Source of the DNA: Saccharomonospora amisosensis
GTDB taxonomy: Bacteria > Actinomycetota > Actinomycetes > Mycobacteriales > Pseudonocardiaceae
NCBI RefSeq assembly: GCF_011761185.1
Contig: NZ_JAAOYM010000001.1
Location: 2,542,001-2,606,000 of the forward strand
Reading direction: 5' to 3'
DNA length: 64,000 bases
Below are positions 1 to 7,358 of the stretch, piece after piece. A program made the position numbers and the translations under genes. Under the pieces are notes generated by a model, which saw only the letters and a list, made by a program, of their open reading frames with translations, was not told where the DNA came from and did no database searches. Position 1 is the stretch's first letter, and every line of letters starts with the position of its first letter.

Positions 1-256
1 CCTGTCGCGCGAGGAACTCGGTGCGGCGGCGAGGAACGAACACGCCGGGGTCCACGGCGACGCGCAGCCCGCAGAACTCAGCCCAGCCGAGGACGTGTTC
101 CAGCGGAACACCCGACACCCGCCGGTCGAGCAACAGGCGAAGCTCGGCCGGGTCCGTGGTGGCCGCGCTCAGGAGGTGGGCCTCGTCCTCCGCGAACACG
201 CAGCCCGCCGCCCTGAGGGTGCGGACCAGCATGGCTTGATCAAGGGGGAGTGACAT
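1..256 (-). CDS. PrmC-related protein-(glutamine-N5) methyltransferase, N-terminal part
   Basis: Only the first 85 residues lie inside the window; the gene runs off the left edge. The conceptual N-terminus starts MSLPLDQAMLVRTLRAAG and ends with a GVFVPRRRTE stretch, matching the helical N-terminal domain and the start of the SAM domain of HemK/PrmC enzymes, which methylate the GGQ glutamine of release factors. Actinobacteria usually encode the genuine prmC next to prfA and also carry PrmC-related paralogs of unknown substrate. This copy has no prfA beside it in view, so the paralog is more likely. The ATG at 256 has a GAAGGG Shine-Dalgarno sequence 7 nt upstream. The gene is divergent from the methionine aminopeptidase gene. 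Confidence 0.75.
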   Translation of the reverse strand, partial: MSLPLDQAMLVRTLRAAGCVFAEDEAHLLSAATTDPAELRLLLDRRVSGVPLEHVLGWAEFCGLRVAVDPGVFVPRRRTEFLARQ

Positions 257-551
257 CGAAAGCGCCCTTCGAGTGCCGTGGGCGCTCACGCTCGTCGAGC
301 GGTCAGCGGACCGCCGGGGTGAGCACCCGAACGTTACTGGCGGAAACGGGTCTCACCTCCTCGGCCGATGTTGCTGCGTGGACCGACCCTACCGGACCGC
401 ACCAGTGCCTCGGGCCCTTGCCTTGATCAGGGAAGCCGAAGCCAGCCGGACCAGGTGTGCGCCGACTGAGCCGAAGACTGGTATTTCTATACCGACAGAC
501 GCTAGGGTGCCGGTATAGAAATACCAACACTCCGGAACGTGCGAGGCACTC
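257..551. other. Divergent intergenic region with regulatory inverted repeats
   Basis: This 295-bp gap separates the PrmC-like gene (minus) and the aminopeptidase gene (plus). I see no convincing gene in it. Its right end carries the paired inverted repeats and a candidate promoter listed separately. The rest is GC-rich sequence without recognisable motifs. Confidence 0.7.
479..526. promoter_or_regulatory. Double operator: 16-bp inverted repeats flanking a -10 box
   Basis: TGGTATTTCTATACCG (479-494) and its exact reverse complement CGGTATAGAAATACCA (511-526) are separated by 16 nt. Each arm is itself a dyad (GGTAT-N4-ATACC). Between them lies TAGGGT (503-508), a good actinobacterial -10 hexamer. 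The left arm therefore covers the -35 region and the right arm the expected start point. This geometry suits repression of the aminopeptidase gene by a dimeric regulator. As RNA, the repeat could also fold into a hairpin. Confidence 0.7.
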
Positions 552-1376
552 GTGATCGAACTGAAGACGTCCGCGGAGATACAACGAATGCACCTGGCAG
601 GCCGGTTCGTCGCCGAGGTGCTCTCCGAGGTCGGCCGGCTTGCCGATGTCGGCGTGAACCTCCTGGACCTGGAGCACCACGTGCGCGGCATGCTCGGACG
701 ACGCGGGGCGCAGTCGTGCTACTGGGACTACGCGCCGTCCTTCGGAAGGGGCCCGTTTCGCAACGTCATCTGCCTGTCGGTCAACGACGCTGTCCTGCAC
801 GGTTTGCCCCACGACTACACCCTTCGCGACGGGGACGTGCTCAGCATGGACCTCGCCGCCAGTATCGACGGTTGGGTGGCCGACTCGGCGCGCACGATCG
901 TCGTCGGAACCGCCGCCGAGCAGGACCTGCGGCTCATTCGCGCGACCGAGGAGGCGCTGGAGGCGGCGATCGACGCGGCGCGCCCGGGAAACCGGCTGGG
1001 GGACATCTCCTCGGCGATCTGGGCGGTGGCCCGTGACTACGGCTATCCGGTCAACGCCGAGTTCGGTGGCCACGGGCTGGGCCGCACCATGCACGAGGAG
1101 CCGCACGTGTCCAACCGGGGCAGGGCCGGACGCGGCCTCACCCTCCGCCCAGGCCTGACCCTCGCGCTCGAACCCTGGTTCGCCCGTACGACCGACCGCA
1201 TCCGCTACGACGCCGACGGCTGGACGATTCGGTCGGCCGATGGCTCACGCACTGCCCACTCCGAACACACGATCGCCATCACAGCCGACGCCCCCTTGGT
1301 GCTCACCCGGCGTGAATCGGAGCGCCCCGCGACGCGGTCGAGCACCGCCGGCAGGCTATCCACAACGGACGGCTGA
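552..1376 (+). CDS. map: Type I methionine aminopeptidase (M24A), accessory copy
   Basis: The enzyme removes N-terminal methionine from nascent proteins in the cytosol. The 274-residue protein has the pita-bread fold signature and all five dinuclear metal ligands: D100, D111, H173 (in GGHGLGRTMHEEPHV), E206 and E237, plus H180. It lacks an N-terminal SH3-binding or zinc-finger extension. The GTG start has GCGAGG 5 nt upstream. Actinobacteria normally have a housekeeping map near secY/infA. This isolated gene with its own operator looks like a second, regulated copy. Possible roles are conditional N-terminal processing or a drug- or metal-tolerant backup; both are inference. The last 40 residues are low-complexity. 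Confidence 0.85.
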   Translation: MIELKTSAEIQRMHLAGRFVAEVLSEVGRLADVGVNLLDLEHHVRGMLGRRGAQSCYWDYAPSFGRGPFRNVICLSVNDAVLHGLPHDYTLRDGDVLSMDLAASIDGWVADSARTIVVGTAAEQDLRLIRATEEALEAAIDAARPGNRLGDISSAIWAVARDYGYPVNAEFGGHGLGRTMHEEPHVSNRGRAGRGLTLRPGLTLALEPWFARTTDRIRYDADGWTIRSADGSRTAHSEHTIAITADAPLVLTRRESERPATRSSTAGRLSTTDG

Positions 1377-1425
1377 TCGCGGAGCCTCGCGACGCCGGGC
1401 AGTCCGGTGGCTGTCGCCGCGTCGG

Positions 1426-1971
1426 CTACCAAGCGGGCAGGCTGACTCGCAGCCGCAGGCCGTGCGCGACGGCCACGCGGTCGACGATCGTGGTCGTGTG
1501 CCAGCCGCGCAGCCCGGCGTGCAGGGCCGCGCGCACCCGGGGCAGCCGCCGGACGTGCCGGAGGAACGAACCCCGGCGCAGCACCCGCCCTCGGCTGCGT
1601 TGACCGGCGGCGGCCTGCTCGGGCGGGCACTCCACCCACACGAAGTGCCGGGCACGCCCAGCGAGCTGCCCCAGCAGTCGCAGCCATGCCCTGGTCGCCG
1701 CGCCGGTCGCGGGATCGTGCACCACTACCGGGCTGGCGTCGCGCAGGACGTGCCACGTCACGCGAAGCCGGTGCAGGACATGCACCAGTGGTCGGTACCG
1801 CGAGTACGGCGTCCTCGGCAGCAGAGCGCGGAGTCGGTCCCGCAGCTGGTCCGAATCCAGCACCGTGACCGGAGTGTCCGATTCGGTGCAGCGCAGCAGT
1901 GTGCTCTTGCCGGATCCGGGTAGCCCCGCGATGACCACCAGTGCCCTTGGTTCGATCGTCAGACGCCGCAT
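1426..1971 (-). CDS. AAA/P-loop ATP-binding protein, kinase-like
   Basis: The 181-residue protein begins MRRLTIEPRALVVIAGLPGS and carries a clear Walker A motif, GLPGSGKST, at residues 16-24, followed by VLDSDQLRDRL, the sort of Asp-containing segment seen in small nucleotide or zeta-type kinases. VVVHDPATG near residue 85 may hold an acidic metal-binding residue. No substrate-specific domain is recognisable. An in-frame GTG at 2076 would add 35 residues, but they look non-conserved, so I prefer the ATG at 1971. The gene is convergent with the aminopeptidase gene, with 49 bp between stops. Confidence 0.65.
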   Translation of the reverse strand: MRRLTIEPRALVVIAGLPGSGKSTLLRCTESDTPVTVLDSDQLRDRLRALLPRTPYSRYRPLVHVLHRLRVTWHVLRDASPVVVHDPATGAATRAWLRLLGQLAGRARHFVWVECPPEQAAAGQRSRGRVLRRGSFLRHVRRLPRVRAALHAGLRGWHTTTIVDRVAVAHGLRLRVSLPAW

Positions 1972-2342
1972 GAAGGGGCCAACGAACGCCGAGCGGGCGT
2001 AGTTCACCGCGAGCGGCCTCCTCGTTGCGCAAGTGCCACCACGTGCCGGCGACAGCGACGCGGTGGCGTGAACCATATCTCGACTGGCGTGGACTCAACG
2101 GCGAGTTGGAGCCGCTGCTGACGAACCGGACGAGCGGCCCGAGGACGCTACTTGACATAATGTAGCTTATCGGCGCGCAAGGTACGGGAGTCGAAGTAGA
2201 TGCGACTACTCCCGCCCCCTCGACATTGGCCGCAGTTGACCAAGCTCTGGCCGGTGCCGATCAGCGCCGACGCGCTCGGGTTCGCGAGCGTGCACTCCCG
2301 GTGCAGCGCGGCCAGGCGCGAAGTGGGATGATCTCTGCGCGA
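1972..2342. other. Intergenic region with dyad and hairpin
   Basis: No gene is supported here beyond a possible N-terminal extension of the P-loop protein. An inverted repeat, GCTAC-N10-GTAGC (2147-2166), surrounds an AT-rich core that includes TTGACA (2152-2157) and could be an operator or promoter for the minus-strand P-loop gene. Near 2186-2215, GGGAGTCG pairs with CGACTACTCCC (one bulge); this hairpin lies downstream of the CGNR gene and may terminate it. Confidence 0.45.
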
Positions 2343-2918
2343 TCAAGCATTGGAGGTTGTCCGGCTTCGCCGGTGGATGGCGTTTTTCACTCGGTTCTGA
2401 CAGGGGGTGCCGCAGAACCGGCGAGTGCCATTCTTGGAGTGGTCGACATAGACCCGGTCACACCTCGGGGCGCCGCAGATGCCGAGGCGGCCAGCGCCGG
2501 TGCTGCCGATGGCCATCGTGAGGGCGGCAGCACATCCGGCAGCCCAGCCGACACCTAGGTCGCTCGTCGGGCCGTGAAAGTGCATGTGCCACTCGTGGCC
2601 GAAACGGTCCAGGCGAGGCTGCGGTTGGCACCATTCGAGTAGCGCGTTGACCTTGCTCCCCGCCTCGTCGAGGTCGTCGGCCTCGATGGCCTCGAACACA
2701 TGTCGTGCTTCTACGGCAAAGCGAGTCAGCAAGCGCTCGTCCTCTTCGGTGACCTCGGGGACATGACCGTCCCGGACTAGCGCCGCGCCCAATGCCTGTC
2801 GCCGCTCCATGCCGGTGGGTGGCTGCCAGTCACGACCGGCGGACTCGGTGCCGGTCAACAGATTCACCAAGTCGGTTCCAACGCGCAACAGGTCCATGAC
2901 GTGACTGTCAAAACGCAT
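2343..2918 (-). CDS. CGNR zinc-finger (ABATE-domain) transcriptional regulator
   Basis: The 191-residue protein has an N-terminal ABATE-type helical domain (about 1-135) and a C-terminal CGNR zinc finger with C148, C153, C169 and C173. The signature tetrapeptide is CQNR here. Proteins of this family are presumed stress-responsive DNA-binding regulators. The ATG at 2918 follows TAGACT (2925-2930) by 6 nt, so the transcript is probably leaderless. The start codon lies inside a 26-bp dyad, which implies autoregulation. It is divergent from the MFS pump gene, and the two starts are only 36 bp apart, a classic regulator-efflux pair. Confidence 0.85.
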   Translation of the reverse strand: MRFDSHVMDLLRVGTDLVNLLTGTESAGRDWQPPTGMERRQALGAALVRDGHVPEVTEEDERLLTRFAVEARHVFEAIEADDLDEAGSKVNALLEWCQPQPRLDRFGHEWHMHFHGPTSDLGVGWAAGCAAALTMAIGSTGAGRLGICGAPRCDRVYVDHSKNGTRRFCGTPCQNRVKNAIHRRSRTTSNA

Positions 2919-2928
2919 TTGACCAGTC
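2903..2928. promoter_or_regulatory. Operator dyad 1 of the CGNR/MFS intergenic region
   Basis: A 26-bp imperfect dyad starts GACTG and ends CAGTC, with TCAAA and TTTGA inner arms. It overlaps the start codon and -10 box of the CGNR gene and the -35 (TTGACC, 2919-2924) of the pump promoter. Confidence 0.65.
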
Positions 2929-2947
2929 TAATGGCGGGCTCTATGTT
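2919..2947 (+). promoter_or_regulatory. Promoter of the MFS pump gene
   Basis: The -35 TTGACC (2919-2924) is separated by 17 nt from the -10 TATGTT (2942-2947). The in-frame GTG at 2955 is 7 nt further on, where transcription should begin, predicting a leaderless mRNA. Confidence 0.6.
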
Positions 2948-2954
2948 GGTGTCC

Positions 2955-4154
2955 GTGACTGCCAAACGCATTTTAGACAGTCCCACTGGGGTGTGCTCGT
3001 CGGCGAGACTGCCGCGCGCCGTGAAGGTCCTGCTCGTGGCGCGCTTCGTCAACCGGATGGGGGCTTTCTCGATGCCCTTTCTGGCCTCACTGCTCGTGCA
3101 TGACCACGGAGCGAGCGCGCGTGTGGCGGGCCTTGTGGTCGGTGCATTCGGCTTGGCGACGATTCCGTCGCGACTGATCGGCGGTCTGCTCGCTACGCGC
3201 GTGGGCACCAAGCCCGCAGTTCTGATCGGACTCGCAGGTACCGCCGCTGCTCAACTGCTGGTCGCGGCCGCACCAGGGTTGGCGGTCGCCCTCGTCGGGG
3301 CGGTCCTGCTCGGGTTGTGCTTCGAGATCTACGAGCCGGCGAGCCAGGGTCTCGTCGCCGATGTCACCGCGGAAGAATCCCTGCCCCGCGCCTACGGATT
3401 GTTAGGGGCGACCTTGGCGGCTGCGGGGTTGCTCGCAGGCCTGCTTGCGGCCGCAGTGGGGCGTGTCGGTCTGTCCTGGCTGTTCGCCGCCGACGCCATC
3501 AGCGCGGTCGCTTGTCTGGTCCTGGTCGCCGCATGGCTCCCCGCTACCCCGCCATCCGGCGCAGGTGACGGACCCAATCCAATGTCCTCGCCGTGGAGGG
3601 ACACGGGGTTGTGGTTGCTGATGACCACCGGCACCACGTTCGCCGCCGTCTACATGCTCATCCCCATGGCCATGCCGCTCGCGCTTGTGGCGGCGGATCG
3701 ACCCGCGTCGGATGCGGGGCTACTTCAAGCCCTGGCCGCATTGGTCATTATCGCGGCGCAGCCGCTGCTGCGACACAGCGCGAACATCACCGGTCGAATC
3801 GTTGCCGGGTACGGTCTCCTCGCCGTGGGGTTAGCAGTCGCAGGACTCCACATGACCATGGCTGGTTATGTCGCCGCGACGATCATCATCGCCCTGGGGG
3901 ACGTGCTACTCCTTGGATACTCCTACACGCTTGTCGCCGCCATTGCGCCGGAAGGCTCCAAGGCCACGTACTTCGCCATTTACGGCATTACCTGGGGTGT
4001 CGCCCTCACGGTGGGCCCACCTGCCATGGGCCAGTTGCTCGACAACGGCTTCGGAACATTCTGGCTAGCCTGCTCCGCCGTGATGCTAGCCACCGGCATC
4101 GCTCAAGTGGTCATCAACCGAGTGATCCGGGTCGGCAAACTCGAACGGGCTTGA
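2955..4154 (+). CDS. MFS transporter, probable drug efflux
   Basis: This 399-residue membrane protein has about 12 hydrophobic segments and an MFS start (RFVNRMGAFSMPFLASLLV), a hallmark of the drug/H+ antiporter-like subgroup. Upstream in-frame starts at 2901 and 2943 exist, but the promoter and its -10 box fit the GTG at 2955. It is paired divergently with the CGNR regulator and shares two operator dyads with it, so substrate-induced derepression is likely. Its 3' end overlaps the convergent zinc-finger gene by 69 bp. The substrate cannot be read from sequence. Confidence 0.8.
   Translation: MTAKRILDSPTGVCSSARLPRAVKVLLVARFVNRMGAFSMPFLASLLVHDHGASARVAGLVVGAFGLATIPSRLIGGLLATRVGTKPAVLIGLAGTAAAQLLVAAAPGLAVALVGAVLLGLCFEIYEPASQGLVADVTAEESLPRAYGLLGATLAAAGLLAGLLAAAVGRVGLSWLFAADAISAVACLVLVAAWLPATPPSGAGDGPNPMSSPWRDTGLWLLMTTGTTFAAVYMLIPMAMPLALVAADRPASDAGLLQALAALVIIAAQPLLRHSANITGRIVAGYGLLAVGLAVAGLHMTMAGYVAATIIIALGDVLLLGYSYTLVAAIAPEGSKATYFAIYGITWGVALTVGPPAMGQLLDNGFGTFWLACSAVMLATGIAQVVINRVIRVGKLERA
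2957..2982. promoter_or_regulatory. Operator dyad 2 of the CGNR/MFS intergenic region
   Basis: This is a second 26-bp copy with the same GACTG...CAGTC ends and the shared core AAACGCATTT. It starts exactly 54 bp after the first copy (about five helical turns) and sits just inside the start of the MFS gene. Confidence 0.65.
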
Positions 4155-4571
4155 CCGCACTCCACTGGTGATCTCGCCGTGAATCTCCGCCCTACTCCCG
4201 GCTCGTGAACTCCCGTTCCCGCCAGTTGATGTCCGTGCCCGAACCGGCGCGTTCTCGGTGTCCTCGGTGGCCGTCACCACGTCCTCGGCCGCGCAGCGCA
4301 ACTGGAACAGCCGGTCCTGCAACATGGCTAGCTCCGTGGCGGACAGTACGACGGCGTCTTCCGGCAGCCCGCCGCGCTGCACGGCGAGCCGGCGCTCGTA
4401 GGCGCGCTGCCTGCAGGACTGGCCGCAGTAACGGCGACGGCGGCCGACCGTGCCACCGTGCCGCAACCGCTGCCCACACCAACCGCAATGGGTCGGCACC
4501 GGCTTGCGCAGTCGAGCCAATTCGTCACGTGACGCAATTGCGGGGGTGGTGTGCTCGGCCGGTTCGCTCAC
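4086..4571 (-). CDS. Small zinc-finger protein of unknown function
   Basis: The 161-residue product starts at GTG (4571) and has a Cys4 module near its N-terminus: C29-x2-C32-x16-C49-x3-C53 (HCGWCGQ and RYCGQSC), resembling treble-clef fingers of nucleic-acid-binding proteins. Residues 70-100 may form a helix. The C-terminal third is Gly/Ser/Asp-rich and overlaps the 3' end of the MFS gene, so the true stop could be an artefact of a frameshift. It is divergent from the GDPD gene. No specific family is recognised. Confidence 0.6.
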   Translation of the reverse strand: MSEPAEHTTPAIASRDELARLRKPVPTHCGWCGQRLRHGGTVGRRRRYCGQSCRQRAYERRLAVQRGGLPEDAVVLSATELAMLQDRLFQLRCAAEDVVTATEDTENAPVRARTSTGGNGSSRAGSRAEIHGEITSGVRSSPFEFADPDHSVDDHLSDAGG

Positions 4572-4637
4572 TTCGCCGACCCTAACCGGTCACCACACGC
4601 TCATGCCTCGGCCACGCCGAGCAGGCACACTGACCGT

Positions 4638-5450
4638 ATGACCGTGGCGCATCCCTACCTCGCCGAGCCGCTGCCACGAGCGTTCGCGCACCGGGGTTGG
4701 CATGTAGGCGAGCTGGCGAACATGGAGAACTCCCTGCCGGCCTTTCGGCAGGCCGTCGCGGAGGGCTACCGCTACATCGAGACCGACGTGCACGCCACCT
4801 CCGACGGCGTGGTCGTGGTGCACCACGACGCGTCGCTGGACCGCACCACCGACGGCACCGGGCCGATCGCCAGGCAGTCGTGGAACACCGTTCGCCGTGC
4901 GAAGGTCGGTGGCAAGGCAGGCGTGTCGCGGCTGGAGGACGTGCTGGAGGAGCTACCGGGCGCGTTCTTCAACGTCGACGTCAAGGCGGGCGCGGCGGTG
5001 GAGCCGTTCGTGCGCGCGCTGCGGCGTACCAATGCCTTCGACCGGGTGGCCGCCGCGTCGTTCTCCGACGCGCGACTGGCGCGTCTGCGCAAGCTGGCGG
5101 GCCCACGGCTGATCACCTCGCTCGGCCCGCGCTCAGCGGCCGTGCTGTGGGCCAACGGCTGGCTGCCGTTCCTGCGACCGGGCTTCCTCAGCCGGGGCGT
5201 CATGGCGCAGGTCCCGCTGCGGCAGGGCCCCATGACGATCGTGGACCGGGCGTTCCTGCGCGCGGCCACCAGGGCTGGCATCGAGGTGCACACCTGGACG
5301 ATCGACGACAAGGAACAGATGCGGGCGTTGCTGGACCTCGGCGTGCACGGCATCGTGACCGACAGGCCGGACCTGCTGCGCGAGTTGCTGATCGAACGTG
5401 GCGCGTGGCAGCCGGGCGCAGGCGGGCAGCACGGCGACGCGGTCAGTTGA
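4638..5450 (+). CDS. Glycerophosphodiester phosphodiesterase (GDPD)
   Basis: This 270-residue enzyme hydrolyses glycerophosphodiesters to glycerol 3-phosphate and an alcohol. Diagnostic motifs are FAHRGW near residue 16, MENS for the Glu-Asn pair, and IETDVHATSDGVVVVHHD supplying the metal-binding Glu/Asp and catalytic His. HTWTIDD and GIVTDRPD mark the end of the TIM barrel. No signal peptide is seen, so it should be cytoplasmic. It stands alone, 76 bp before the UMF1 transporter gene. Confidence 0.9.
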   Translation: MTVAHPYLAEPLPRAFAHRGWHVGELANMENSLPAFRQAVAEGYRYIETDVHATSDGVVVVHHDASLDRTTDGTGPIARQSWNTVRRAKVGGKAGVSRLEDVLEELPGAFFNVDVKAGAAVEPFVRALRRTNAFDRVAAASFSDARLARLRKLAGPRLITSLGPRSAAVLWANGWLPFLRPGFLSRGVMAQVPLRQGPMTIVDRAFLRAATRAGIEVHTWTIDDKEQMRALLDLGVHGIVTDRPDLLRELLIERGAWQPGAGGQHGDAVS

Positions 5451-5526
5451 CAGCCGGCTGAGTGCCAGCACAGCGCGGCCGAGTACTCTCCGCTCACCAA
5501 CCTGAGAACCGTGCGAGGAGCCCGGC

Positions 5527-6951
5527 ATGAGCACGCTCCCCCATGGCCCCGTTCCGGCCACCGACCCGCGGGAACGCAAGCGCGAACAGCGTGGCTGGTA
5601 CTTCTACGACTGGGCGAACTCCACGTTCTTCACCTCGGTCATCACCGTGTTCGGCGCGCTGTACATGAGTTCGGTGGCGGCGGCCGACGCAAGGGACGAC
5701 TTCGCCCGCAACGGGCCCACGCCGTGCGTGAACCCCGACGGCACCGACAACTACCTGCGCGACTGCGACATCAGCCTGCTGGGGTTCGAGTTCCCCGCTG
5801 GGTCGTTGTGGGGCTACCTGCTGGCCGTGGCCACCGTGGTCCAGGTGCTGGTGCTGCCGATCACCGGCGCCATCGCCGACCGCAGCCAGTACAAGAAGCG
5901 CATCCTCGGTTTCTTCGCCTTCCTCGGTGCCGCCGCCTCGGCGCTGCTGTTCTTCATGACCGACGGTTTGTGGCAGCTCGGCGTCGTGCTCTACATCCTG
6001 GGCAACATCGGCTACGGGGCCTCGATCGTCACCTACTACTCCTTCCTGCCCGACATCGCCACGCCCGACGAACGCGATGTCGTGTCGGCGCGAGGCTGGG
6101 CTTTCGGTTATCTCGGCGGCGGCATCGCGCTGGCGCTGCAGCTGGCGTTCTACCTCAACCGGGACGCCTTCGGGGTCAGCGAGTCCACGGCCGTGCGGAT
6201 CTGCTTCCTCACCTCGGGGCTGTGGTGGGCAGCCTTCACGATCATTCCGCTTCGCAGGTTGCGGGAACACCAGCGCCCGCACGGCAGCGAGCACGGAGCG
6301 TCGGTGCTGCGGGCGGGTTTCACCGAGTTGCGCCAGACGATCAGCGCCGCCCGGGCGTTCCCGCTGACGCTGGCGTTCCTGGGCGCCTACCTGGTCTACA
6401 CCGACGGCATCTCCACCGTGGTCGCCGTCTCCGCGCAGTACGGCAAGGAGGAGCTGCGGTTCTCCAACGAGGTGCTCATCGCCACCATCCTGGTCATCCA
6501 GTTCGTCGCCTACCTCGGCGGAATGGCTCACGGCCTGGTCGCAAGGCGGATCGGCGCGAAGAAGACCATCCTCGGCAGCCTGGTGATCTGGATGGTCGTC
6601 GTGGCATCGGCCTACTTCATCCAGGCAGGTCAGGAGTTGCAGTTCTATGCCGTGGCCGCGGGTATCGGGCTGGTGCTGGGCGGCACCAACGCGCTGTCGC
6701 GCTCGCTGTACAGCCAGCTGATCCCGGCCGGCAAGGAGGCGCAGTACTACTCGCTGTACGAGATCGGTGAGCGCGGTACGTCCTGGCTGGGTCCGCTGCT
6801 GTTCGCCGCGGTGGGTCAGGCGACGGGGTCGTTCAGGTACGCCATCATCGCGTTGCTGGTGTTCTTCGTGGTGGGCTTCGTGCTGGTGGCGCTGGTGCCG
6901 GTGAGAAGGGCCATCGCGGCGGCGGGTAACCGCGAACCCGCCGTGTTGTAG
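5527..6951 (+). CDS. MFS transporter, UMF1 (Atg22-like) family
   Basis: The 474-residue protein opens with the UMF1 signature RGWYFYDWANSTFFTSVITVF, followed by a loop with two cysteines (residues 60-80) and about 11-12 membrane segments. Yeast Atg22 exports amino acids from the vacuole; the substrates of bacterial UMF1 proteins are unknown. The start is fixed by GAGGAG 6 nt upstream of the ATG. A possible -10 box, TACTCT, lies near 5482. Confidence 0.85.
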   Translation: MSTLPHGPVPATDPRERKREQRGWYFYDWANSTFFTSVITVFGALYMSSVAAADARDDFARNGPTPCVNPDGTDNYLRDCDISLLGFEFPAGSLWGYLLAVATVVQVLVLPITGAIADRSQYKKRILGFFAFLGAAASALLFFMTDGLWQLGVVLYILGNIGYGASIVTYYSFLPDIATPDERDVVSARGWAFGYLGGGIALALQLAFYLNRDAFGVSESTAVRICFLTSGLWWAAFTIIPLRRLREHQRPHGSEHGASVLRAGFTELRQTISAARAFPLTLAFLGAYLVYTDGISTVVAVSAQYGKEELRFSNEVLIATILVIQFVAYLGGMAHGLVARRIGAKKTILGSLVIWMVVVASAYFIQAGQELQFYAVAAGIGLVLGGTNALSRSLYSQLIPAGKEAQYYSLYEIGERGTSWLGPLLFAAVGQATGSFRYAIIALLVFFVVGFVLVALVPVRRAIAAAGNREPAVL

Positions 6952-6967
6952 CCGCCGCCCCGGTCGG

Positions 6968-7000
6968 GGGTTCACCACGTCAGCCGGTGAGGTGAAACCC
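6968..7000 (+). terminator. Possible terminator after the UMF1 gene
   Basis: GGGTTCACC (6968-6976) pairs with GGTGAAACCC (6991-7000) with one bulge. There is no T-tract, as is common in actinomycetes. Confidence 0.4.
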
Positions 7001-7063
7001 ATGCCGACACGCGCGTCGACGCGTTCGGCTACGGTGAGTTACCGGGTACTTTGACGACGGTAC

Positions 7064-7107
7064 CTCCGCCTCGGCAGAGGCGGAGCAGGTGCCCCTGGTC
7101 AGGGGCA
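7064..7107. repeat. Tandem hairpins upstream of rbpA
   Basis: CTCCGCCT (7064-7071) pairs with AGGCGGAG (7078-7085), loop 6 nt. Immediately downstream TGCCCCT (7090-7096) pairs with AGGGGCA (7101-7107), loop 4 nt. They lie upstream of the predicted rbpA start point, so they may terminate read-through or belong to an untranslated or small RNA. Confidence 0.45.
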
Positions 7108-7273
7108 GCTCCGGCTGATGTGGCCTGGACCGCACCGCTAGCCCAGGAGGGGGAAATCCCCAGGAGGGGGGCCGTGACGCGTCACGCGAACGCGTCACAT
7201 GTCTCCCTAGATTGAGAAAGCCGTTCCGCGCGGGGTGAGGCTTGCCCGCTCGTGAGTAACGACATGGTCTGTT

Positions 7274-7301
7274 GGGAATTCAACCGGCCTAGCGTGTCGT
7301 T
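7274..7301 (+). promoter_or_regulatory. SigR/SigH-type promoter of rbpA
   Basis: GGGAAT (7274-7279) is followed by CGTT (7298-7301), with 18 nt between. This matches the GGAAT-N18-GTT consensus of the thiol-oxidative-stress sigma factor SigR of Streptomyces and its SigH/SigE relatives. Streptomyces rbpA is a known SigR target. Confidence 0.7.
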
Positions 7302-7358
7302 GCACAGGGTGAGCATCGCCCTGGCTCCTGAACGGGAGCCGACTGAAAGGACCCCATC

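Larger units (their letters stand above)
6952..7358. other. Long leader/intergenic region with several hairpins
   Basis: No gene is supported in these 407 bp. From left to right there is a terminator-like repeat (6968-7000), two adjacent hairpins (7064-7085 and 7090-7107), a direct repeat of CCCAGGAGGGGG (7142-7153, 7159-7170), a 12-bp palindrome GTGACGCGTCAC (7174-7185), the SigR-type promoter of rbpA, and a small hairpin in the rbpA leader (7323-7340). Confidence 0.7.

Noticed and set aside
303-1106. Long open frame on the minus strand opposite the methionine aminopeptidase gene
   Set aside because: It is an antisense shadow caused by high GC at third positions. It is Arg/Val-rich with no motif, and the plus-strand gene has all catalytic residues.
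1426-1971. Zeta-type toxin
   Set aside because: Walker A is present, but there is no adjacent antitoxin and the zeta catalytic motifs are not clear, so only a generic P-loop kinase-like call is made.
5494-7002. 500-codon minus-strand frame opposite the UMF1 transporter gene
   Set aside because: The composition is His/Gln/Arg/Asp-rich, typical of shadow frames; it has no membrane or domain signature, while the plus strand encodes a full transporter.
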